Program-made: the position numbers and the translations under genes
Part shown: positions 56,792 to 64,000 of the stretch, in pieces
Numbering within the stretch: the first letter of the stretch is position 1
Layout: every line of letters begins with the position of its first letter
DNA from: Bosea sp. 29B
GTDB lineage: Bacteria > Pseudomonadota > Alphaproteobacteria > Rhizobiales > Beijerinckiaceae
Direction of reading: 5' to 3'
Assembly: GCF_902506165.1 (NCBI RefSeq)
Contig: NZ_LR733817.1
Span: 4,555,625-4,619,624, forward strand
DNA length: 64,000 nucleotides
The notes under the pieces: generated by a model
What the model was told of the DNA's origin: nothing
What the model saw: the letters and a program-made list of their open reading frames with translations, nothing else
Databases searched by the model: none

Positions 56792-57890
56792 CGAACCGAC
56801 TCTGGTGGAAGGGAGAAAAGCGCGCGGGCAGCGCGCCCGCCGCGATGGCCGAGGCGAGTTCCTCGGCATGGAGGGCCGCAAGCGTCACGCCGGAATGGCA
56901 GAGCGCGACGAAGGCGCCGGGATGGCTCTGCGACTGCGCGTAGATCGGGTAGCTGTCGGGCGTCATGATGCGCAGGCCGGCCCATTGCCTGATGAGGCCG
57001 ACCTTGGCCAAGGCGGGGACGATCTGCACGGTCTTGCGGCTGAGCCGCGCCGCGGCCTCGCCGGTGGTCGAGACGTCGTAGCCGGGATCGTCCTTGGTCG
57101 CGCCGATCATCACCGTGCCTTCGCTGGTCTGGCGCAGGCCGCTCGCCGGCAGCGGCAGGAAGGGTGCGAGCCGCTCGGTCACCAGCACCTGGCCGCGCTC
57201 CGGGCGCAGCGGCACGTCGAGCCCGACCTGACGGGCCAGCTCGGGCGAGCCGAGTCCGGCGGCAATGACGATGCGCGGCGCTACAAGCGTCTCGCCATCG
57301 AGCACGAGCCTGAAATCGGTCCCGGCACGTTCGATCCGCTGCACCCGGGCGCGATGGCGCAGCATGCCGCCATGGTGGAGCACACCGGCATGCAGCGCCG
57401 CCAGCAGGCGCAAGGGATTGGCGTGCCCGTCGCGGCGGCCGAAGCTGGCGCCGGCAACATCGGGCCCGAGCGTCACCTTGGGCAGCAGCCGCTGCAGCGC
57501 CGGGCGGTCGAGCATCTCCCAATCCGGCTCGTCGTCGCCGCGCTGGTTATGGAGGCGCAAGAGGTCGAGCTGGCGTTTCTCGAAGGCCTCCTCGCCCAAG
57601 CAGAAGGCGAGGCCGCCATTCTGCTCATAGGTCAGATCGATCGCCGTCTCGGCTTCGAGCTGCTCGGTCAGGCCGCGCCAGAGCGCGATGCTGTCGCGGG
57701 TCAGGGCCTGATAGGCCGGCATGCCCAGGCCCTTGCCTTGCAGCCAGACCAGCCCGAAATTCGCCCGCGCCGCACGGAAGTCGCCATCGTCGCCGTCGAG
57801 CAGCAGCACCTTCTCCTGCCTGCGGGCAAGGCCATAGGCGATGGCGGCGCCGACCGTTCCCCCTCCGATGACGATGATGTCCGGCCGCAT
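56772..57890 (-). CDS. FAD-dependent oxidoreductase, DAO family (beta subunit)
   Basis: A 372-aa flavoprotein: DIIVIGGGTVGAAIAYGLAR (residues 4-23), GDFRAARANFGLVWLQGKGL, and the C-terminal FAD loop ALCHSGVTLAALHAEELA. Arrangement with the gamma and alpha genes is that of HcnC, OoxB or LhpF-type beta subunits, which oxidise the amine bond of the substrate. It leads a run of six genes that overlap or nearly overlap, and is transcribed away from a LysR gene 90 bases off. Confidence 0.88.
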   Translation of the reverse strand: MRPDIIVIGGGTVGAAIAYGLARRQEKVLLLDGDDGDFRAARANFGLVWLQGKGLGMPAYQALTRDSIALWRGLTEQLEAETAIDLTYEQNGGLAFCLGEEAFEKRQLDLLRLHNQRGDDEPDWEMLDRPALQRLLPKVTLGPDVAGASFGRRDGHANPLRLLAALHAGVLHHGGMLRHRARVQRIERAGTDFRLVLDGETLVAPRIVIAAGLGSPELARQVGLDVPLRPERGQVLVTERLAPFLPLPASGLRQTSEGTVMIGATKDDPGYDVSTTGEAAARLSRKTVQIVPALAKVGLIRQWAGLRIMTPDSYPIYAQSQSHPGAFVALCHSGVTLAALHAEELASAIAAGALPARFSPFHQSRFDVPQAA

Positions 57891-57980
57891 GAAATTCCCT
57901 TTCGCCCTTTGACGTTAGGGAGCGACATTGTATTTCGTCAAAGTCGTTTTTCTCTGCACTCTATTCCTCGGGGTTATGCC

Positions 57981-58904
57981 ATGGTGAGGCGGCTCAACCT
58001 GCGCCAGGTCGAAGCCTTCAAAGCGGTGATCGAGTACGGCACCGTCAGCCGCGCGGCCGAGATGATGAACGTCTCGCAGCCGGCGATGAGCAAGCTGATC
58101 GCCCATCTCGAAGAGGATACGGCTTTACGCCTGTTCGACCGGGTCAAGGGCCGGCTGGTGGCGACGCGGCGCGGCATGCGCCTCTATGAGGAGATCGACC
58201 GGATCTTCGCCGGCGTGCGCCAAGTCGAGAACGCCGTCGAAGCGATCCGCCGCGACGAGCAGAGCCGTCTCCTGATCGGCGTGATGCCGGCGCTCTCAGG
58301 CTCCTTCATCCAGGAGGCGACCTCGCGTTTCCTCGCGCGGCAACCCGGCGTGTTCTGCTCGGTCCAGTCGCGCAGCTCGCAATGGATTTCCGACGCGCTC
58401 GTCACCCACCGGCTCGATGTCGGCCTGATCATCGCCCCGGTCGACAACCCCTATGTCGCCGCCGAGCCGATGATGGGTCATCCGGTCGTTTGCATCCTGC
58501 CGCTCGGCCATCCCCTGACGGCGAAGGAGGTGATCACCCCGCGCGATCTCGCCGGGGTGCCGTTCATCTCCTTCGATCCGGAAAGCCACACTCACCGCAG
58601 CATCAGCCGGGTGCTCGAAGGCCATGGTGTCACGCCGGAGGTGGTGATGATCGCCAATGTCTCGCCGACGCTCTGCGAGTTCGTCGCGGCCGGCGTCGGC
58701 GTCTCGCTGGTGCATCCGCTGATCGTCGGCGGCCTGCGCGACAAGATCGCGATCCGGCGCTTCGAGCCGGAATTCCAGCTCGACTTCCAGCTCTGCCGCA
58801 ACCGCGACAGCCGCAATGCGCGGCTGGTTGCCGCCTTCCTTGAAAGCGCACGCGAGGCGGCTGCAGAGATATCGCGGACTATCCTGACGCCGAATCCAGC
58901 GTGA
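57981..58904 (+). CDS. LysR family regulator, OccR/NocR-like
   Basis: LysR regulator of 307 aa. The helix-turn-helix region reads LNLRQVEAFKAVIEYGTVSR, then AAEMMNVSQPAMSKLIAHLE, close in style to OccR and NocR, activators of octopine and nopaline genes. The ATG at 57981 is first in a new frame with the standard LysR beginning. Divergent from the oxidoreductase operon across 90 bases, it is its likely controller. Its last 26 bases overlap the convergent MmgE/PrpD gene. Confidence 0.9.
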   Translation: MVRRLNLRQVEAFKAVIEYGTVSRAAEMMNVSQPAMSKLIAHLEEDTALRLFDRVKGRLVATRRGMRLYEEIDRIFAGVRQVENAVEAIRRDEQSRLLIGVMPALSGSFIQEATSRFLARQPGVFCSVQSRSSQWISDALVTHRLDVGLIIAPVDNPYVAAEPMMGHPVVCILPLGHPLTAKEVITPRDLAGVPFISFDPESHTHRSISRVLEGHGVTPEVVMIANVSPTLCEFVAAGVGVSLVHPLIVGGLRDKIAIRRFEPEFQLDFQLCRNRDSRNARLVAAFLESAREAAAEISRTILTPNPA

Positions 58905-60231
58905 CCGTCGTGAGCGCCTCAAGCAGCGGCGCATGATCGCCGCCGCGCAGGCGCCTACAGGCCGCGATCAACTGACCCTGCTGAGCAGGCGTGGTGGTGA
59001 AACGGCTCGCCCGGCGCAACTTCTCTTCGAGCTCGCCCCAAGAGGGCGGTGCGCTCGCTTCGCCGCGTGGGGCGGTCACGGGTGAGGTGAGCATGTTCCC
59101 GTTGCGGCGGCGGACGGTCACGCGCGATAGCGTCTCCGCCGGAAAGCGAGCGTCGAGCTCGGGATCGAGACGGAGCGAGACTTTCTTCGCCAGCGCGACG
59201 ACATCCGGCCGATCCATCGCCGACGGCGTCAGCGGCAGCAAGGCATCCGGTCCGTCGATCGCGACCAGTGCCAGGCAATAGGGGATGCTGAACTGGATGT
59301 CTGTGAAGCCACTCGGCTCCGGCCGGTTGGCGATGCGCAGGGCGCCGGCATAGGTCGCGACCTCGATCGCCTCGATATTGTCAGGCGCCAGCCGGTGCTC
59401 TGCGACGAGGCCGAGCAGCGCCTCGACCGGCGGATGCACATGCCGGCAGCAGGCGTGGAACTTCATGTAGTTCCGGGCGATGTAGCGCTGCCGGCCGAGG
59501 CCTTCGGCAAGCCCTTCCAGTCGGAAATGCTCGGGCTGGTCGAGCAAGGCGACCGGTCCGCTATGACCGGCATCGGCCAGGAGCAGCGCATTGACGGCAG
59601 TCAGGCTCGACCAGGCGATGCCTTCCTTGACGTCGTTGCCCTCCTGGGCCGGGAAGAGCGGGCCGGCGCCGGCATGGAGCTGGTTCGGCGCGCTGATGCC
59701 GGCGATGGCGAAGGCATGGGCCAGGATGTCCGGCGGCGTTCGCCTGAGAGAGCCCAAAGCCGCGACGACGCCATAGCCCGACCACATGCCGGTATTGGCG
59801 TAGAAGCGGCGAGCCGCGCCAACGGCGACGCCGAGCTCGTAGCCGATGACGATCGCCTGCAGCAGCTCTTCCGTCGTCGCGCCGATCTCCTCGGCTGCTG
59901 CGAAAGCCGCCGGGATGATCGCCGCGCCCGGATGACCGCGGGCGATGCGGTGGCCGTCATCGAGATCGAGCGCCGCGGCAGCCGAGGCATTGCACCAGAT
60001 TGCACCGGCGAGGCCGGCGCGCTGCCCGGTGAACCAGACCGGCAAGGGACCGCCAGCCATCGTAGCGGAAGCCACGCGCCGGACCGCACGCGGTCCCGGC
60101 GCATCGATACCGGGCAGCGCCGCGGCGACGAGGTCGAGCACGGCGCGGCAGGCTGCTTCGCGTAGATCGTCTGCCAGATCCTGTTCGCGTGCCTCGGCGA
60201 CATAAGCGGCAAGCCGGCGGACGATTTCCAC
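58879..60231 (-). CDS. MmgE/PrpD family protein
   Basis: A 450-aa member of the MmgE/PrpD fold, which includes 2-methylcitrate dehydratase and the epimerase/isomerase-type members. Helical N-terminal half with ASAAAALDLDDGHRIARGHP and the C-terminal half after KFHACCRHVHPPVEALLGL. The substrate pocket residues cannot be fixed by eye. It lies 21 bases after the solute-binding protein gene and is co-transcribed with it; in uptake loci such members often act on the imported compound. Confidence 0.88.
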   Translation of the reverse strand: MEIVRRLAAYVAEAREQDLADDLREAACRAVLDLVAAALPGIDAPGPRAVRRVASATMAGGPLPVWFTGQRAGLAGAIWCNASAAAALDLDDGHRIARGHPGAAIIPAAFAAAEEIGATTEELLQAIVIGYELGVAVGAARRFYANTGMWSGYGVVAALGSLRRTPPDILAHAFAIAGISAPNQLHAGAGPLFPAQEGNDVKEGIAWSSLTAVNALLLADAGHSGPVALLDQPEHFRLEGLAEGLGRQRYIARNYMKFHACCRHVHPPVEALLGLVAEHRLAPDNIEAIEVATYAGALRIANRPEPSGFTDIQFSIPYCLALVAIDGPDALLPLTPSAMDRPDVVALAKKVSLRLDPELDARFPAETLSRVTVRRRNGNMLTSPVTAPRGEASAPPSWGELEEKLRRASRFTTTPAQQGQLIAACRRLRGGDHAPLLEALTTVTLDSASG

Positions 60232-60252
60232 GAGCAGATCCTCAGCCCGCCA

Positions 60253-61803
60253 TCAGCGTGCCTTCAGCGTGGTCTGCTCGGTGATCGGCGGGGCGAGGTT
60301 GAGCGCACCTTTCAGCTCGTAGCCGAAATCGAGCTTGTCGCTGCGGGCCCAGACCTGGCGCAGCTCGAACAAAGGAATCGCGCAAACATCGTCCATGATC
60401 TTGCGCTGCGCCTCCTTCCAAAGGGCCTTTTGAGCGTCAGCGTTCGGAGCGACACGCGCTTCCTCGATCTCCTTGTCGGCGATGGCGCAGTGCGAGAAGT
60501 TCGTCGCGGCTGTCGGCGTGTTGACCGTCGCGCGCGAGTGGAAGAACTCGCTGAGATAGGTGTCGGCGATCGGGAAGCGAGCCGCGCCGTAGAAGACGAG
60601 CCCGCTCAGGTCCTTGCGGCTCTGGCTCTGATAAGTCGCGTGGTCGACGACCTGCATCTCCAGCTTGATCCCGGCCTTGGCGAGCTGCGCCTGGATGATC
60701 TCCATGAAGGGCTGCTGCGCCGAGATGTTGGAGACGATCGCTTTGATGGTGATGCCGTCCTTGTGGCCGGCCTCGGCCAGCAGCGCCTTGGCCTTAGCAA
60801 GGTCGAAACCGTAGCGCACCGTGCAATCCTCGCCGAGATAGCCCGGCGGTACGATCGAGCAGCCCTTGGGGCCGACATCCTTGCCGACGAAGCGCACGAG
60901 ATCGTCGACATTGACGGCGGCGGCGATGGCGCGGCGCACGCGGATGTCGTCGAGTGGCGGCTGGCTGCGGTTGATGTGCAGCAAACGGTATTCGCCGGGC
61001 TGGAAGATCTCGACATTGAAGCCGCGCCGCTTGCGGGCGGAATCGACCCAGCGCTGCTCGCGCTTGCCGTAGAACAGGTCGAGCTCGCCGGAGGTGAAGG
61101 CGAGCTCGCGCGCGCTGTCCGAGGGGATGGCGCGCATCATGATCGTGTCGATCTTCGGCTTGCCGCGGAAATAGTCGTGATTGGCGGCGAGCTTCACATA
61201 TTGCTGGGTCACCTGCTCGACGAAGGTGAAGGGCCCGGTGCCGACGGGCTTGGCGCCATAGCGGTCGCCGAGCTCCTCGCCGGCCTTGCGGCTGACGATG
61301 TTGCCGCCATGGTAGTTCGAGACGCGGCCGAGGAAGTTCACGTCCGGGTATTTCAGCGTGATCCGGACGGTGAGGTCGTCGACCTTCTCGACCTTGTCGA
61401 TCGCCGAGAAGTCGGAGGAGAAGGTCGAGCGCTTCGGGTCGGCGGAGCGCTGCAACGAATAGACGACGTCGTCGGCACCCAGCGTACCCCAGTCGCCATG
61501 GAATTTGACGCCCTTGCGCAAATGGAAGGTCCAGACCTTGCCGTCCGGCGAGGTCTCCCAGCGCTCGGCGAGATCGGGTTCGAGATCCTTGGGATCAGCG
61601 CTGCCCGGCTTGAAGCGGACGAGGCCGTTATAGAGCCAGCCGACCAGCGCCTTGTCGTCGGTCGCACTGGCACGGTGGGCGTCGAGCGTCGAGACATTGC
61701 TGGCGCCGGAACTGACCCGAAGGACCGTCTCCTGCGCCAGGGCCTGTCCCTGCAGGCCCGCGACCAGCATCAGGCCCGCAAGCCTGGCGGCATGCATCTT
61801 CAT
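60253..61803 (-). CDS. Peptide/opine-type ABC transporter substrate-binding protein
   Basis: Extracytoplasmic binding protein of 516 aa (SBP_bac_5 family). A signal peptide (ARLAGLMLVAGLQGQALA) is followed by VLRVSSGASNVSTLDAHRAS and AERWETSPDGKVWTFHLRKG and KFHGDWGTLGADDVVYSLQR, the cluster C signature. No lipobox is seen. It would feed the two permeases encoded at the far end of the locus, although LysR and six genes lie between. Confidence 0.92.
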   Translation of the reverse strand: MKMHAARLAGLMLVAGLQGQALAQETVLRVSSGASNVSTLDAHRASATDDKALVGWLYNGLVRFKPGSADPKDLEPDLAERWETSPDGKVWTFHLRKGVKFHGDWGTLGADDVVYSLQRSADPKRSTFSSDFSAIDKVEKVDDLTVRITLKYPDVNFLGRVSNYHGGNIVSRKAGEELGDRYGAKPVGTGPFTFVEQVTQQYVKLAANHDYFRGKPKIDTIMMRAIPSDSARELAFTSGELDLFYGKREQRWVDSARKRRGFNVEIFQPGEYRLLHINRSQPPLDDIRVRRAIAAAVNVDDLVRFVGKDVGPKGCSIVPPGYLGEDCTVRYGFDLAKAKALLAEAGHKDGITIKAIVSNISAQQPFMEIIQAQLAKAGIKLEMQVVDHATYQSQSRKDLSGLVFYGAARFPIADTYLSEFFHSRATVNTPTAATNFSHCAIADKEIEEARVAPNADAQKALWKEAQRKIMDDVCAIPLFELRQVWARSDKLDFGYELKGALNLAPPITEQTTLKAR

Positions 61804-61949
61804 CGCCTCATCCCCTCGTTCCTTGTTGGCGCGATAGTGGGGACGGTCAGTCCAGTCTGTCCAAGTCGAAATCGGGGATGGGGTATTCTGCAGGGTTATG
61901 GCGATAGCTGTGCTAGCCAGGCCGTCATCCGATCGCGAGGCGTGCTGGA

Positions 61950-64000
61950 TCAGTAGCGGTTGCGCTGGGTGATGTCGCGGATCGCGGTCAGGCCGGACAT
62001 CGCCTGCGGCGCGCCATTGGCCCGGTAGAGCGCCTGGAAGACCTGCGCTGCATCGTCGAAGCGGCCGAGATTGAAATAGGACCAGCCGCGCATCAGCATC
62101 AGATCGGTGCTCTCGGAGGCATAGCGCGCCCGCTCGCCGAGCGTGATCAGAGCGTTGTTATAATCCTTTGCGTCGTACAGGGCATAGAAGCGTTCGGAGA
62201 GCAGCAGGCTCTGGAGCTCCTTGCGACGTGCCGGGGGCAGATTGGAGCTGGCGGCCGCAGCGCTGGCTTCGCTCGTCAGTCCCTGCTGGATTTTCGCATA
62301 GGCCTTGCCCGCGGCGGCGTCGGCGGCGACCTGGGCGTTGCCGCTGCGCTGGGCGGCGTCGAAAGCTTCCGCCGCGGCCGCCGGCCGCTTCAGGTTGAGC
62401 AGGCACCAGCCGCGCTGGAGCGCGGCTGCTCCACCTGCACCCGCGCCGCAGGAGCCGTTGCGCGGGCGCTCGGCTGCCGGGCGGCGCGTCACCACAGCGG
62501 CGGGAATGTCGTCTTCGTAGCGCATCGCCGGCGCGGGCTCGGTCCGAACGATACGACGTGGCGCCCGTTCGGCCGGCTCGGGTACCGGGGCTGTCCGCGC
62601 GGTCGGGGACGTCTCTGGGAGCGGTCGGGTTTCCCGCTCCGGAGCTGGGGAGCGTCTGCGGTTCGGGTTCATCAGATCGGCGATGCGGGGCGAGCGATTG
62701 CGCCATTCGGCGATGATGGCACGCACGCCGGCCAGGTCGCGCAGGCGCTGATGCACCAGAGCCAGCCCATAGGCTGCCGGCTCGTAGTTGCGATCCCAGG
62801 ACAGGGCGGTCTCGAACCAGGTTTCGGCCGGGGCGATCTGTCCCGAATTATAGGCGTACCAGCCGAGTCCGGCGCCGCCTGGCGCATAGCGATCGACGCC
62901 GACAGTTTTGGCGATGCGCTCGATGACGGCGCGCTCGAGCCGCGGGGCCGGCTCCTGCGCGATCAGCGCCGTCGCGACGTCGAGATAGGCCTTGCGATTC
63001 GCCGGGCCGGCTTCGAGCCATTGCGCGCCGAGCGTCTCCGCCTCCTGGTATTTCTGCAGCGCGCCCAGCGCGAGCACGGCTCCTTCCGCCGCCTTGGCGC
63101 CGCCATTGCGCGCCAGCGCGGTCTGGAACCAGGTCACGGCCTTGGCCGGGTCGCTGTGGCGGAAGGTGTAGAAGCCGAGCAGGATCGCATCGTCCGGCGT
63201 CGTCGCCGCATTGGCGAGTGCTTCGATGCGCCGGAGCTCCTCGGGCGTGGCGGTCAGGCTGGGGTCTTCCGCCGCCTTGCCGATATGGCGCCGCGCGATC
63301 TCGTCGCGAATGCTCGAGAACTCGTTCTGCTTCTCCTGCGCCAGCAGGGGGCTGACCAGCGTCTCGGGCAGGCTGGCGAGCGCCTTCTGCATGGTGCCGA
63401 CCCGCTCGGTCGCGTTGGTGCAGTTGGTCAACACGTAGGCATAGGCGTCGCGCGCCCGCTCCGGCGCGCCGGTCTGGATGAAGGCTTCGGCCACGCGCCA
63501 GAGCGCGTCGACATTGGCACAGGTCAGCAGCGCCGGCGTCTCGGTGCCGATCCTGATCACCTGCTCCCATTGCCTGGCATTGGAGGCGTTGACCAGGCGC
63601 AGGCCGGCCTCGGCCCGGTCGAGCTGGGCGGTGAGGTCGGCCGGGGCCTGCCAGTTCGGATCGGCGCTGCTGCGTTGGGCGAGTGCCGCGCGCGCCTCGC
63701 CGAACTTGCCCTCGGCGAACAGCTTCCAGACTCGCTCCAGCTCGGGATCGCCGGCGGGCAGCGACGAATTCAGATCGGTCGGCGGCTTCCATTCCGGATA
63801 GAGCGCGCGCAGCCGGGCAAGTTCCGCTTCGTAGCGGCGAGTGTCGCCCTGGCTGGCGAAATAGCGCAATGCCGTCTCGTCGACCTTCTGCGGTGGCCCC
63901 GGCGGTGGCGCAGGCCGTCCCGGCGCCGCAGGGGCTTGAGCCAGTTCGGTCTCCAACTGCCCGGCAGCGGCCGGTTGTGGCGACGGGGTCGGTTCGGTCT
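61950..64000 (-). CDS. Tetratricopeptide-repeat protein, N-terminus outside the window
   Basis: At least 683 residues; the reading frame is open to the right edge, so the real start lies beyond it (the first ATG-like codon inside is a TTG). A proline/alanine-rich stretch near the edge leads into paired-helix repeats, for example ALARNGGAKAAEGAVLALGA and AETWFETALSWDRNYEPAAY. A basic, proline-rich linker (about 60 residues, near 62.5-62.7 kb) separates these from a C-terminal set of repeats ending MLMRGWSYFNLGRFDDAAQV. Architecture suggests a scaffold. Some Rhizobiales cellulose loci contain such a TPR protein, but no cellulose gene is visible, so this stays open. Confidence 0.85.
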   Translation of the reverse strand, partial: TEPTPSPQPAAAGQLETELAQAPAAPGRPAPPPGPPQKVDETALRYFASQGDTRRYEAELARLRALYPEWKPPTDLNSSLPAGDPELERVWKLFAEGKFGEARAALAQRSSADPNWQAPADLTAQLDRAEAGLRLVNASNARQWEQVIRIGTETPALLTCANVDALWRVAEAFIQTGAPERARDAYAYVLTNCTNATERVGTMQKALASLPETLVSPLLAQEKQNEFSSIRDEIARRHIGKAAEDPSLTATPEELRRIEALANAATTPDDAILLGFYTFRHSDPAKAVTWFQTALARNGGAKAAEGAVLALGALQKYQEAETLGAQWLEAGPANRKAYLDVATALIAQEPAPRLERAVIERIAKTVGVDRYAPGGAGLGWYAYNSGQIAPAETWFETALSWDRNYEPAAYGLALVHQRLRDLAGVRAIIAEWRNRSPRIADLMNPNRRRSPAPERETRPLPETSPTARTAPVPEPAERAPRRIVRTEPAPAMRYEDDIPAAVVTRRPAAERPRNGSCGAGAGGAAALQRGWCLLNLKRPAAAAEAFDAAQRSGNAQVAADAAAGKAYAKIQQGLTSEASAAAASSNLPPARRKELQSLLLSERFYALYDAKDYNNALITLGERARYASESTDLMLMRGWSYFNLGRFDDAAQVFQALYRANGAPQAMSGLTAIRDITQRNRY

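Overview
The window looks like chromosome from a high-GC alphaproteobacterium of the Hyphomicrobiales. Supporting signs are an F1-only atpHAGDC operon with the F0 genes absent, an sdhCDAB operon, a thioester alpha-2-macroglobulin gene next to pbpC, Bug/TctC-type uptake genes, a mesaconyl-CoA hydratase-like gene suggestive of the ethylmalonyl-CoA pathway, and many palindromic intergenic elements of the kind common in this order. A Bosea- or Methylobacterium-like host is my best guess, made from overall feel and not from a search. No tRNA, rRNA, CRISPR array, transposase or phage gene was recognised, and with the starts chosen here no gap exceeds 300 bases.

Layout. 1-7.1 kb: a breakpoint region with a truncated pbpC and the intact alpha-2-macroglobulin gene before it in an operon. 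7.3-8.7 kb: a divergent secreted pseudo-protease. 8.8-11.9 kb: a tripartite tricarboxylate transporter (receptor, small and large membrane subunits). 12.0-14.2 kb: priA. 14.5-19.7 kb: atpHAGDC with a clear terminator. 19.7-25 kb: rppH, a CitE-like CoA-ester lyase, a DUF429-threonine dehydratase fusion, an Asp/Glu racemase-family gene and a mesaconyl-CoA hydratase-like gene. 24.8-26 kb: a metzincin-like protease followed by a small secreted protein. 26.3-29.7 kb: sdhCDAB. 30-33.5 kb: creD, a dadA-like dehydrogenase and a glutamine amidotransferase. 33.7-38.8 kb: a TetR regulator, RND adaptor and RND pump. 39-40.6 kb: an unassigned polytopic membrane protein. 40.8-44 kb: EamA exporter, LysR regulator, dctA. 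44.2-46 kb: hppD with a divergent Lrp/AsnC regulator. 46-50 kb: a PduO-type adenosyltransferase, rhomboid protease, etfBA and a 3-hydroxyacyl-CoA dehydrogenase. 50.3-52.1 kb: HNH protein, DUF1127 protein, LysR regulator. 52.2-61.8 kb: an amine or opine catabolic locus. 61.95-64 kb: a TPR protein running off the right edge.

How the genes fit together. The ATP synthase, succinate dehydrogenase, electron-transfer flavoprotein and 3-hydroxyacyl-CoA dehydrogenase form the respiratory and fatty-acid core. The 52-62 kb locus pairs peptide/opine-type ABC transport with an HcnABC/LhpBEF/Oox-like three-part dehydrogenase, a second DAO-family flavoprotein and an MmgE/PrpD-family protein, under an OccR/NocR-like LysR regulator. 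Six of its genes overlap in tight succession, but no ABC ATPase lies nearby. The oddest items are the DUF429-threonine dehydratase fusion, the metzincin plus small-protein pair, and the pbpC gene that carries one translated palindromic element near its start and is cut by another before the KTG motif.
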